A stretch of 34,954 bases of DNA from Leptolyngbyaceae cyanobacterium MAG.088 (lineage in GTDB: Bacteria; Cyanobacteriota; Cyanobacteriia; Phormidesmidales; Phormidesmidaceae). The stretch's first letter is position 1; each line of letters starts with the position of its first letter. The notes under the pieces were generated by a model that was given only the letters and a program-made list of their open reading frames with translations, made no database searches and was not told the origin of the DNA. The stretch lies in NCBI GenBank assembly GCA_019634055.1, contig JAHQVZ010000189.1, forward strand, positions 1 to 34,954. Direction: 5' to 3'. Positions 1-7,747 of this stretch are shown piece by piece. The translations under genes were made by a program, and so were the position numbers.

Positions 1-70
1 ACGTTAGGAAGTGGGTCAGTGCTCTTGAGGTGGGCTGGATAGTTGTTGTTAGATCTCTGGTTGCTAACTA

Positions 71-982
71 ATGTTTAATCGCTTCTTTCGCCGTAAACCT
101 CAGTCTATTGAGCAACAAGCCGTTGATTATGCTGTTCTATTTAATCAGTTAATGGATGGGCTAGCGGCAGGCTGGTCAGCTCAACAACTGAAAGGGTGTT
201 TAGCTGGTCGGGAAAATGACGCAGCATTTCTTCAATGGTTATATCGCTATGATCAGAAGGTATTACAGCAGACTCCAGAGCAATCGGTGATTGAACGGTT
301 AGTGCAATGGGGGGCTATTGATTGTGGTGCGGTGGGACGGTTTGTAAAAGAAATAGGCGAGCGAGCGCTCCAACAGCAGGCTCTTCAAGTTGAAAATCCC
401 TCAGTATCCGTGCTATCAGAAGACTCTTTGTTGCAGCAAGGCCATCAAGCCTATCAGCAAGGAAAGTTTGCAGACGCTATTGTTCGCTATGACCAGGTCT
501 TGGCAATTAACCCCAATCATCACGTTGCCTTAAATAATAAGGGGGCCTCTCTAGCTGGTATTGGTCGCTTTAAGGAGGCGATCGCAATCTATGATCAGGC
601 TATAGCTCTCAAACCTGACTCTTTCCAGGTGATTTACCGCCGAGGAAATGCTTTGCGAAACACCGGTCGGTTTGAGGAGGCGGTTGTGGCCTATGATGCG
701 GCCCTAACGTTAAAACCCGACTCTCAAGAAGCACTGAATAATAAAGGCACTGCCCTGGCGGCCTTGCAACGGTTTGAAGATGCGATCTCAGCCTATGACG
801 GTGCTTTATCCATCAATCCTAAGAAATATACATGTCTGAATAATAAAGGCATGATGCTCCAGCAGCTCGGGCGATTAGCAGATGCCATTGTGGCCTATGA
901 CGCAGCATTGGCCATTAACCCCAAATATTCTAGAGCCCGACAAAACAAGGCCCATGCTCTACAGTCTCTACGAGCAAGATAG
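71..982 (+). CDS. TPR-repeat protein with uncharacterised N-terminal region
   Basis: The 303-residue protein has about five full tetratricopeptide repeats from residue 118 onward, each with the pattern 'ALNNKG..L..LGRFEDAI.AYD.AL.INP', plus a partial sixth at the C terminus. TPRs form a helical scaffold that binds other proteins, so a partner-binding role is inferred; no enzyme motif is visible. Residues 1-110 are not TPR; they are rich in Gln and charged residues and I do not recognise the fold. There is no signal peptide, so the protein is probably cytoplasmic. The gene converges with the cation transporter gene 52 bp downstream. The ATG follows an in-frame region with no clear Shine-Dalgarno sequence, so the start is likely rather than certain. 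Confidence 0.85.
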   Translation: MFNRFFRRKPQSIEQQAVDYAVLFNQLMDGLAAGWSAQQLKGCLAGRENDAAFLQWLYRYDQKVLQQTPEQSVIERLVQWGAIDCGAVGRFVKEIGERALQQQALQVENPSVSVLSEDSLLQQGHQAYQQGKFADAIVRYDQVLAINPNHHVALNNKGASLAGIGRFKEAIAIYDQAIALKPDSFQVIYRRGNALRNTGRFEEAVVAYDAALTLKPDSQEALNNKGTALAALQRFEDAISAYDGALSINPKKYTCLNNKGMMLQQLGRLADAIVAYDAALAINPKYSRARQNKAHALQSLRAR

Positions 983-1034
983 TCTATTTCGACGAGTAGT
1001 TTTGTATCCCAATTTTTTGCCACTGTACCAGTAT

Positions 1035-2369
1035 CTATCCCACTAATAAGTCTTCTTCTGGATAGTGAATAGTGCTGGGTTTAGGGTCGCCTAGTAGAGC
1101 GGACATGAGTAATAAAATCCCCACTCGGCCAATGTACATGGTGACAATAATCACGCACTGACCCAGCATCGATAGGTCTGCTGTGATGCCTGTGGATAGC
1201 CCCACGGTGGCAAAGGCGGAGACGGTTTCAAACAGCAGATCGATAAACTCGATGCCTGGATCTGTTAGCGATAGCAAAATAGTTACCATCACCACGGTCA
1301 TAACGGATGCAACTACAACGCCAACGGCCTTGAGCACGCGTTTATCAGGAATTTCTCGCTGATACGCTAGGACCTCATCTTCTCCTTTGAGGACGGTGCG
1401 GGTACAGTTGAGCAAAATTCTGACGGTGGTCGTTTTAATGCCACCACCGGTACTGCCAGGGCTTGCGCCAATAAACATCAGCGCGATCGCAATAAATAAC
1501 GAACTGGTTTGCATGGCCCCAATATCAATGGAATTAAACCCGGCGGTACGCATAATGACTGACTGAAACCCTGCCTCTAGCAGCTTCATATTGAACGGTT
1601 CAGGTCCCAGGGTGGCCGGATTGAAAAATTCAACCGCGAAAAATGCGAATGTGCCCAGAGCAAGCAGGATCAGCGAGGTGCTAGTGACTACCTTAAAGTG
1701 CAGCGAAAAGACCTGATGCTTGCGTTTGCGTCGGATGCGATCGCGAATCCAAATAAATAGCTCCATAATCACCTGGTAGCCAATACCACCAATAATGACC
1801 AGGGCTGCAATCACACCATTAATCCAGGGGGACCGAGCATACTGCACGAGGCTATCGGCAAATAGGCTAAAGCCCGCATTATTAAAAGCACTGATGCTGT
1901 GAAAAAGCGATAACCATAGGCTGCGTCCTGCACTATAGTCCTCAGCAAAGCGAGGCATCAGGCAAAACGCACCGCTCAGCTCGAAAATCATTGTCATCGC
2001 AATGATGGACTTAATCAGTGAAGCCGCAGACGATAATTCGGTTGTATCTAGCGATTGTTGAATAGCGAGCCGATCTTTGAGGCCTAATCGTCGTCCTAGT
2101 AGCAGCAGTAGCAATGTGGTAGCTGTCATATACCCCAAGCCACCCAGCTGAATCAGTAGCAAAATAATGCCCTGACCCAAGGGTGAAAAATAGGAACCCG
2201 TATCTACGACAATCAGTCCCGTAACACAAACTGCTGATGTTGCCGTAAACAGAGCCACAATTGGGTTGTTCCATTCACCACTAGCGGTTGCAAACGGGAG
2301 CAGTAGTAGTAGTGTGCCAACGGCGATTACCGTTAAAAAGCCAACACACACAGTCCTCGAAACGGTCAT
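1035..2369 (-). CDS. ktrB: KtrB/TrkH-family potassium (or sodium/potassium) transporter membrane subunit
   Basis: This 444-residue, very hydrophobic protein has the four-fold pore layout of the TrkH/KtrB/HKT superfamily. Four filter-like segments are visible: 'SAVCVTGL', 'SAFNNAGFS', 'MRTAGFNS' and 'FATVGLSTG', each carrying the expected filter Gly. The glycine-rich gating loop 'GASPGSTGGGIKTTT' lies between the third and fourth units. The family moves K+ across the inner membrane and normally needs a cytoplasmic RCK subunit (KtrA/TrkA), which is not in this window. The length fits KtrB better than the longer E. coli TrkH. A perfect 8-bp inverted repeat lies about 112 bp upstream of the ATG. 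Ion selectivity cannot be settled by eye. Confidence 0.92.
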   Translation of the reverse strand: MTVSRTVCVGFLTVIAVGTLLLLLPFATASGEWNNPIVALFTATSAVCVTGLIVVDTGSYFSPLGQGIILLLIQLGGLGYMTATTLLLLLLGRRLGLKDRLAIQQSLDTTELSSAASLIKSIIAMTMIFELSGAFCLMPRFAEDYSAGRSLWLSLFHSISAFNNAGFSLFADSLVQYARSPWINGVIAALVIIGGIGYQVIMELFIWIRDRIRRKRKHQVFSLHFKVVTSTSLILLALGTFAFFAVEFFNPATLGPEPFNMKLLEAGFQSVIMRTAGFNSIDIGAMQTSSLFIAIALMFIGASPGSTGGGIKTTTVRILLNCTRTVLKGEDEVLAYQREIPDKRVLKAVGVVVASVMTVVMVTILLSLTDPGIEFIDLLFETVSAFATVGLSTGITADLSMLGQCVIIVTMYIGRVGILLLMSALLGDPKPSTIHYPEEDLLVG

Positions 2370-2480
2370 TGGTTAATTTACTCGTATAGTCCCTCATTTA
2401 GGATGGGTGCATACTGCTTTCAGATTAATCAGTGGATTGGCCTAATCTATCTGCCATACGTCCTCATCAGTCAATTTTAT

Positions 2481-2502
2481 GACGTTGTTGAAAGACAACG
2501 TC
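2481..2502. repeat. Perfect 8-bp inverted repeat upstream of the ktrB-like gene
   Basis: GACGTTGT and ACAACGTC flank a 6-nt spacer (TGAAAG). The site lies upstream of the cation transporter start and beyond the terminator of the SLH gene. It has no poly-U run on either side. It could be an operator or a leader hairpin; the sequence cannot decide. Confidence 0.4.
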
Positions 2503-2537
2503 TATGATTTTCGCGCTGGGGGGTAATAAAGATGCGA

Positions 2538-2572
2538 AAAGAGGACTATTCTCATTGAGAATAGTCCTCTTT
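2538..2572 (-). terminator. Strong intrinsic terminator of the SLH-domain gene
   Basis: A perfect 16-bp stem (AAAGAGGACTATTCTC paired with GAGAATAGTCCTCTTT) closes on a 3-nt loop, ATT. Read on the minus strand it lies about 50 nt after the stop codon of the SLH gene and ends in a run of four U. On the plus strand it also ends in UUU, so it could stop transcription both ways, insulating the region. Confidence 0.85.
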
Positions 2573-2624
2573 GGAGTGCCAATGTGCTACGTCCAACGAT
2601 TGGGGCTATAGGCCAAGATATTCA

Positions 2625-3875
2625 TTAGTTTGGACAATCTACCAAACGAACGACCGCTGTGGCCGCATAGTTTCGTAGAGCGTCACTATTGGGTACAAAA
2701 GCAGTCCCAGATTCATTGACAGGTGATGCAATGCCACAGTAAGCCGAAAGACTAGAAATGACATCGGCTGCCCAGTGACCCTGAGTATCGGAAAAACTAA
2801 AAGACTGCTGGGTAGGTGTCAAGGCTGTGCCCTGTCCTAGAACCCGCTTACGATACTCAGCAGCTCGACGAACGACTGCCATCATTTCAGCTCGCGTAAC
2901 TTCTTGTGCGGGGCGGAAATCACCTTCAGGGTAACCGCTGACGATACCGCTTTGGTTAGCGAACTGAATCTTTGCAGCACTCCAGCGCTCTCTACCCACA
3001 TCTGTAAAGGGAGCTGCGGTCACTGTACTCGGCAGGGCGATGGAAATATTATCCTGAGCATCTAAAGCCTCAATCACCATCGATACTAGCTGTTCGCGAG
3101 TGAGAGCATTACGAGGACGGAATGTGCCATCCTCGAAGCCAGCAATAAAACCGATTTCTACAGCACGACTAATCTGGGTCGCATAAACGTCATTATTGAC
3201 ATCTCGAAACTCAGTGGTATTTGTCGGTGGCTCGGTGGGCGTCGGATCGGTGACCACCGGTGGATTGTCCAGTGTAGGCCCGCCACTTTGTTCGACCAAC
3301 GCAGCGAGATCAGCATCGTGAGTGAGATATAAATGACCCAGGGTGCGGCCATCTAAGGTACGCCGCGTTAAACGCCAACCTGGGTTAAGGAAAATTTTAG
3401 TAAACCCATTACTTGCCTGCCCAAAGGTACGGCCTAAAGTCATTGGGGGGGCTGAGCGATAAGGATTGGTAGGGAAGGTGCTGGGTCTACCGATGAGCAG
3501 ATATTCCCCTTCTTCTTCCTTAATTTCTAGGTTGAAACGACTACCCGCATCACCATCGCCAGCTCGAATAGAATAGCCATTGCTATCGGTGGCACGTCCA
3601 CAGATGCCAGAAAAGTCAAAATTTAACAACAGAGGCTCAATTTGCACGGGGTCTGAGCCTGATTCACTCCAACACAGCTGGGCATCGCTCTTTTGCTCGA
3701 TGATCATAAACTGAGGACGCCCTAATAAACCACCACCCGGTGCCGCCACTAGGACAAAGTCTTCCTGGGTGACTTCAACGTTGTCAAATGCTTGGGCCTC
3801 TACGCGGGTAGTTGCACCAAAAAATGTAAGTGTTGCTGCCGTAGCAGCTGCCATAGCTAAGCGTAGTCGTTTCAT
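2625..3875 (-). CDS. Secreted DUF3747 / SLH-domain protein
   Basis: The 416-residue protein begins with a clear signal peptide: basic start 'MKRLR', an alanine-rich hydrophobic stretch, and a likely cleavage after 'VEAQA'. Residues about 28-170 match what I recall of DUF3747, a cyanobacterial family with motifs such as 'AAPGG..LLGRPQFMIIEQ'. A Pro/Thr-rich linker ('PTPTEPPTNTT') follows. Then come three SLH modules: 'FRDVNNDVYA...GFEDGTFRP', 'FTDVGRERWSA...GYPEGDFRP' and a weaker 'FSDTQGHWA'. SLH modules attach proteins to cell-wall polymers, and in cyanobacteria they are also found in outer-membrane porins; no beta-barrel follows here. The protein is therefore probably anchored at the periplasmic wall. 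The function of DUF3747 is unknown. Confidence 0.88.
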   Translation of the reverse strand: MKRLRLAMAAATAATLTFFGATTRVEAQAFDNVEVTQEDFVLVAAPGGGLLGRPQFMIIEQKSDAQLCWSESGSDPVQIEPLLLNFDFSGICGRATDSNGYSIRAGDGDAGSRFNLEIKEEEGEYLLIGRPSTFPTNPYRSAPPMTLGRTFGQASNGFTKIFLNPGWRLTRRTLDGRTLGHLYLTHDADLAALVEQSGGPTLDNPPVVTDPTPTEPPTNTTEFRDVNNDVYATQISRAVEIGFIAGFEDGTFRPRNALTREQLVSMVIEALDAQDNISIALPSTVTAAPFTDVGRERWSAAKIQFANQSGIVSGYPEGDFRPAQEVTRAEMMAVVRRAAEYRKRVLGQGTALTPTQQSFSFSDTQGHWAADVISSLSAYCGIASPVNESGTAFVPNSDALRNYAATAVVRLVDCPN

Positions 3876-4249
3876 TGTTTGCGTGTTAATTGGAACTATG
3901 AAGCAGGACTTAATGTGAATATTGCCCAGTAGGGAACTGGATGGTGACGTTACAGTAATTTTTCTTGATGGAAATGTGAAGCTTTAAAGAATCCAGGTTC
4001 TGGACATTTTTAACCCTACGAACTAACTAACCACTCAATGCCGTTCTTTTGGCTTTTTTTAGGGTTATTGCCAGAGGACTTGCGGCCATCGTGCTGAATT
4101 TGACACGATAGAGGTATAGCAATGTCATATGTGTAAGGACATTGCTTGTCACAGTGGCTTGAGGGTTGAACGCCTTCAAGGGATATGCATTGTCCTCACC
4201 AATGTGACCAACGTATAGTTGGAATTCCCCCTTTAAGAGGATGTAGTTC
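3876..4249. other. Intergenic region between divergent SLH and pentapeptide genes
   Basis: This 374-bp gap must hold the promoters of both divergent genes. A short ORF on the minus strand (4027-4251) overlaps the pentapeptide gene start and shows no recognisable family, so I left it out. A 5-bp inverted repeat, CCAAC-GTATA-GTTGG, lies at 4208-4222, about 28 nt before the plus-strand ATG, and a good Shine-Dalgarno sequence (AAGAGG) lies at 4235-4240. I see no RNA gene. Confidence 0.5.
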
Positions 4250-4879
4250 ATGGTTCAAGGAATACCCCAGTGGTTACGGCAGTGCGTTTGCGTTCCGGTC
4301 GCTTTGCCGGTTGTCACAGTCTGTAGCCTAATGCTGGTACATATACCTGCGGTCCAGGCTGTGAATGAAGACGACCTCAAACGCTTGATTGAGACGAAGG
4401 ACTGTCCAGGTTGTGATCTTGAAGGTGCTGATTTGCGTCGGTTAGATCTGTCTGGTGCCAATTTAGAAGGTGCCAACCTCAGGGAGGCCAATTTTTTCTA
4501 TTCAATTTTGGATGGGGCTAACTTGTCCGGTGCTGATTTGCGGTCGACAAATTTGTCATACACCACTGCGTTGACGCTGACCGTTGACATCAATGGTGAG
4601 ATTTTTGACTTGCCAGCCCGCTTTAATGGTGCTGATTTGTCTAGCTCATTAATGCACTATGCTGATTTTTCTGGTGCTGAGATGGTGACGGCTAATTTTC
4701 AAGAAGCTTATATCGATCAGACCGATTTTGTGGGCACCCAACTGCAAGATTCAAATTTTACGGTGACGTATGTTCACACTATTGATCTGACCGATGCTAA
4801 TCTCTGTGGCTCCACTTATTGGGCAGGCAACGACTACAGGCGAGCATGTAATGTACCCGTCACTGACTTGGGAGAGTAA
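4250..4879 (+). CDS. Secreted pentapeptide-repeat protein
   Basis: The 209-residue protein has a hydrophobic N-terminal segment and a plausible signal-peptidase site after 'PAVQA'. From about residue 57 it carries pentapeptide repeats of the form A(D/N)LxG ('GADLRRLDLSGANLEGANL'). These fold as a right-handed quadrilateral beta-helix. A break of about 20 residues ('TLTVDINGEIFDLPARF') separates two repeat blocks. The N-terminal motif 'LIETKDCPGCDLEGADL' is one I associate with many cyanobacterial exported or lumenal pentapeptide proteins. Location in periplasm or thylakoid lumen is inferred. The start is supported by AAGAGG 9 nt before the ATG. Biochemical function is unknown. Confidence 0.88.
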   Translation: MVQGIPQWLRQCVCVPVALPVVTVCSLMLVHIPAVQAVNEDDLKRLIETKDCPGCDLEGADLRRLDLSGANLEGANLREANFFYSILDGANLSGADLRSTNLSYTTALTLTVDINGEIFDLPARFNGADLSSSLMHYADFSGAEMVTANFQEAYIDQTDFVGTQLQDSNFTVTYVHTIDLTDANLCGSTYWAGNDYRRACNVPVTDLGE

Positions 4880-4899
4880 AAAGCTAGTAGACTCTTGAC

Positions 4900-5178
4900 T
4901 CAGTTAGGTTTAACTTGCTTCAGCATCTCTACTAAAACATGGTGAGCATCTTTTGCATCAGCCAAGGGACGCTCAAAACTGATACGTACAGGTGTAGTTT
5001 GACCCTCTACGGTGGCGTCTAGGTCCATGCCTGTAGTGTCAATGGCTTTCATGATGGCTGCTGTGGCTGCTGTGGCATTGCCAAATTTCTGGGCATAGAG
5101 CAGTACAGCATCGGCATGATCGTCATTCATGTGTTTACAAATGCGATCGCTAACAGGGGGCGTGATTGTATCAGCCAT
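4900..5178 (-). CDS. DUF2470 domain protein
   Basis: The 92-residue protein is essentially one DUF2470 domain. Its start, 'ICKHMNDDHADAVLLYAQKFG', is the hallmark of this family, which forms the C-terminal domain of HugZ-type heme-utilisation proteins and also occurs alone in cyanobacteria. In plants and cyanobacteria a related fold is linked to heme or tetrapyrrole handling, so binding of heme is possible but not shown. No signal peptide is visible. An AGGAC element lies a few bases before the ATG. It converges with the pentapeptide gene 20 bp away. Confidence 0.85.
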   Translation of the reverse strand: MADTITPPVSDRICKHMNDDHADAVLLYAQKFGNATAATAAIMKAIDTTGMDLDATVEGQTTPVRISFERPLADAKDAHHVLVEMLKQVKPN

Positions 5179-5297
5179 AGAATTGTCCTAGAAAATTTCG
5201 TACACTACTGTTCTAAATCATAGGTTCTCTTTGAGATGATTGTGCCATGGCAGCTATTCATACTGTGATTGTAGGCAAGTTTCTTGTGGTCAGTTAG

Positions 5298-5723
5298 TTG
5301 AGCGTATCTTCCCAACCACCACCTGGTGAGCATCCCTGGTCAACGGGGTATATTTTTCAAAGTCCGGGAGCGCACTTGACCTATCGCGTTATTGGTCCCT
5401 GTTGCCGACTGTTTGATCGTGAGCAATTACCTTGGCCCTGTTGCCGGTTGCAGTGGCACGGTAAAGAACCCAGCTGGCGGCGAATAGGTCGACGATTTAT
5501 CGTCGATTTGGCCACTAGGCGTCATCCTTCCTACTGTGTTGAAATTATTGGCCAGGGATATCGCGCGCAACCGATTATCGTGACCCTATATATGATTAAT
5601 TTTTCCAGAGAAATGCAAGATTGGTGGCATACCAAACGCCGCCACTTAGACACAAGAGCGATACCCTCCACGACTGATATAACAGGTTCAAGAGCGGCTT
5701 CGCTTGAACAGACGGCTCCATAA
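5298..5723 (+). CDS. Unrecognised 141-residue protein, possibly co-transcribed with a ferredoxin-like gene
   Basis: I do not recognise this family. The sequence has two similar Cys-Cys segments ('GPCCRLF' and 'WPCCRLQW'), many Trp, Arg and His residues, and a central part ('IGRRFIVDLATRRHPSYCVEIIGQGY') that looks like a folded beta-rich domain. There is no signal peptide or membrane segment. The only available start is a TTG directly after an in-frame TAG; an ATG at 5247 lies in the same frame before that TAG. No good ribosome-binding site precedes the TTG. The stop lies 23 bp before the ferredoxin-like ATG on the same strand, suggesting one transcript. A 7-bp inverted repeat (GTTCAAG/CTTGAAC) falls inside its last codons. 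Confidence 0.5.
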   Translation: MSVSSQPPPGEHPWSTGYIFQSPGAHLTYRVIGPCCRLFDREQLPWPCCRLQWHGKEPSWRRIGRRFIVDLATRRHPSYCVEIIGQGYRAQPIIVTLYMINFSREMQDWWHTKRRHLDTRAIPSTTDITGSRAASLEQTAP

Positions 5724-5746
5724 ATCTTGCGATAGGATGATTGTCA

Positions 5747-6022
5747 ATGTCTTTAGCAATTCAGATTGACGATCATTGTATGAGTGTTGAGGTCTGTTTT
5801 CTCCCCGATAACGTCACTGTTATCGCAACCCCAGGAGAGCCTATTTTGCAAGTTGCTGAACGGGCAGGTGTGAACATCCCAACAGGATGTTTGATGGGGT
5901 CATGTCACGCTTGTGAAGTCGATATTGAGGGCCAAGAAGAACCGATTTGCGCTTGCATCTCGGCGGTTCCGGCAACAACATCTCCTTACGTTATCAATCT
6001 CTATGTCGATCCGACCTGGTAA
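5747..6022 (+). CDS. Small [2Fe-2S] ferredoxin-like protein
   Basis: The product is about 91 residues with a beta-grasp ferredoxin pattern. The cluster-binding loop reads 'GCLMGSCHACEVDIEG', giving Cys-x4-Cys-x2-Cys, with a further 'CAC' eleven residues later. That fourth-ligand spacing is much shorter than the roughly 29 residues of plant-type photosynthetic ferredoxins, so this is a different small subfamily, and which late Cys binds iron is unclear. An electron-transfer role is inferred. I chose ATG 5747 instead of the upstream TTG at 5741 because the AGGA at 5734-5737 is properly spaced from the ATG. The gene lies just after the unrecognised 141-residue gene. Confidence 0.75.
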   Translation: MSLAIQIDDHCMSVEVCFLPDNVTVIATPGEPILQVAERAGVNIPTGCLMGSCHACEVDIEGQEEPICACISAVPATTSPYVINLYVDPTW

Positions 6023-6128
6023 TTGATACTCGAAGGTGCATCAGTGGGCAGCGCTAACCTTGCAAAACTAAACTTGTTGCTGTTTTTTTAACCTTGCCCA
6101 TGGTAAAAAATCAGCTTGATATGTTTAG

Positions 6129-7346
6129 TTACTCAGCTGCGGGGGCTGTAGGCGTTGGTTCTTCTAAGAAAATGGCTTCGTAAGGAACGACACCGATGGT
6201 CTCGCTACCTAAACACTGAGCTGCTGCTTTAGACAAATCTAGGGAACGTTCGCCGATATAGGGACCCCGGTCATTAATACGCACAACGACTGTCCGATTA
6301 TTCTTCAAATTACGGACCTGTAAAATCGTATTAAAGGGCAACGTTTTGTGGGCAGCAGTCAACAGGTTTTGGTCAAATATTTCTCCATTGGCTGTTAGTC
6401 GACCATGGAAATAAGGACCATACCAGGAAGCAGTGCCGTTAAGCTGTTGTCCAGACGGCTGAAGCTCCTTGAGCATGACCTGAATAGTTCCAGCATCCAA
6501 GGGGTCTGCCCCCATTTTTTGCCGTAACTGGTCGCTCCAGACAATGGCTGTCCATTGCTTACCCAGGGTCGTCGATTGCTCGTCTGTACCAGCAGACTCT
6601 TCATCAGGTTGCTGATGCAAGACATGCAGACTCACATCATTATTTAAGCGAATAGCTGGTTGGTCCCCCTCTAATACGGGAGTAATTTCATCGGGCTTGA
6701 CTGTCTCATTGCCCAGTAAAGCTTGGAGGGAGCCAAGCACAGACTCAATTCCAGCCAACGTGTCCAGTTCACCGATCAGGTCACCTTGGCGAAAAACCTG
6801 CAAGGTTGTCACTTCATCAGTAGCCTCGTACGGCACATCAACACATTGTCGCCAGGCTTCCCTTGGCAAGCCTGGAAGCGGTTTACTGGCGCGCTCTGTT
6901 TTACCTGGGAGGGTAGTAGTAGATATCGTTTTCTGACGTTCTGTATTTTCTGCGGAAGTTGCAATGACTAGGGATGAAGCCGATGTCTCTGCTGTAGGTT
7001 CATCAGGTGTGGCCACCTTACCCAAGTTCACTAATGGAGCTGGAGAGGAAATATCTTCCAAAGATTGCTCCAAGATCTTCTCCAGAGATTGGGTGATGTC
7101 TGCTAAATTAAGCGGCTTTAAAAGCTGAAATGGACCGTTGGGCAATAATGTCTCAGTTTGATTAGCATTAGCGGTAATATTCTCAACCACATCCAGCGAC
7201 GATGGACCTGCCTGCGCTTTTCGAGGCAAAGCATTCAGTAAAGATGAGGCAGACGTATGCAGGATTGTTTGATTAGCTTGCCTTAAACCACTAACCAGTG
7301 TGGGTGCTGAAGATACGGTTACTTCATGAACCGGTAAATCAAACAT
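6129..7346 (-). CDS. rlpA: RlpA-family protein (double-psi beta-barrel, septal ring lytic transglycosylase-like)
   Basis: The last 100 residues (from about 304 of 405) form an RlpA domain: '[20 protein letters not shown]', then '[13 protein letters not shown]...V..RINDRGPY', then 'LDLSKAAA'. The Asp in 'INDRGP' matches the catalytic position of RlpA transglycosylases, which cut glycan strands lacking stem peptides. Residues 1-300 are low in recognisable structure and rich in Ser, Thr, Glu and Gln. Oddly, the start '[15 protein letters not shown]' is not a signal peptide, although RlpA works outside the cytoplasm. No earlier start exists in frame before the stop nine codons upstream. A frameshifted leader or unusual export are possible. 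Confidence 0.85.
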   Translation of the reverse strand: MFDLPVHEVTVSSAPTLVSGLRQANQTILHTSASSLLNALPRKAQAGPSSLDVVENITANANQTETLLPNGPFQLLKPLNLADITQSLEKILEQSLEDISSPAPLVNLGKVATPDEPTAETSASSLVIATSAENTERQKTISTTTLPGKTERASKPLPGLPREAWRQCVDVPYEATDEVTTLQVFRQGDLIGELDTLAGIESVLGSLQALLGNETVKPDEITPVLEGDQPAIRLNNDVSLHVLHQQPDEESAGTDEQSTTLGKQWTAIVWSDQLRQKMGADPLDAGTIQVMLKELQPSGQQLNGTASWYGPYFHGRLTANGEIFDQNLLTAAHKTLPFNTILQVRNLKNNRTVVVRINDRGPYIGERSLDLSKAAAQCLGSETIGVVPYEAIFLEEPTPTAPAAE

Positions 7347-7747
7347 AAAAGAGTTTACAGATGAACACTTTAATTAACAAACCAGCTCCAAGCCCAAAAG
7401 TGAAACCGTGATTCCCTCAGTTGTTTTTGGTGGTGGCTGCCAGTGAATCAGAAATAACGTCGGCCTCTGGCCCAGGCATTGTATCCAAAGTTACAATTAG
7501 TTAAGTATACATTCTGTTCTAAAACATTAAGTATTGTTGTCATCAACTCATTGATTTAGGTGAGCGCACTGATAGTGCAGTCATAATGCTTAACCCCTTT
7601 TTCTATAAGGCATTGCCATCACTGCATTCACTAATGCTGAGCAGTTGACAATAAGTAAATTTAATCCTTTCAGGAAAATAAAATAATTGATAGTCATACT
7701 GCATGATGTCTAGGACAGGTTAATTCCTAAGGTTGCCCGGCATCACT
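7347..7747. other. Intergenic region between divergent rlpA-like and M28 peptidase genes
   Basis: This 401-bp AT-rich gap holds the promoters of two divergent genes. I see no ORF of convincing coding character, no tRNA-like element and no strong hairpin. A 20-codon minus-strand frame (beginning MPGPEADV) lies upstream of the rlpA-like gene but has no supporting evidence. Confidence 0.4.

Noticed and set aside
1-70. Possible C-terminal tail of an upstream plus-strand gene
   Set aside because: Two frames are open at the left edge, ending at 42 and 71; neither can be chosen from so few codons.
4027-4251. 74-residue minus-strand ORF before the pentapeptide gene
   Set aside because: It overlaps the start of a well-supported gene, has no ribosome-binding site that I can see and no family resemblance.
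5686-5709. GTTCAAG/CTTGAAC inverted repeat as a terminator
   Set aside because: It lies within the coding sequence of the 141-residue ORF, has an internal bulge and no U tract.
7500-7530. LexA-box-like TATACATTCTGTTC in the rlpA-M28 gap
   Set aside because: Half-site spacing is wrong by one base and the left half does not match GTAC.
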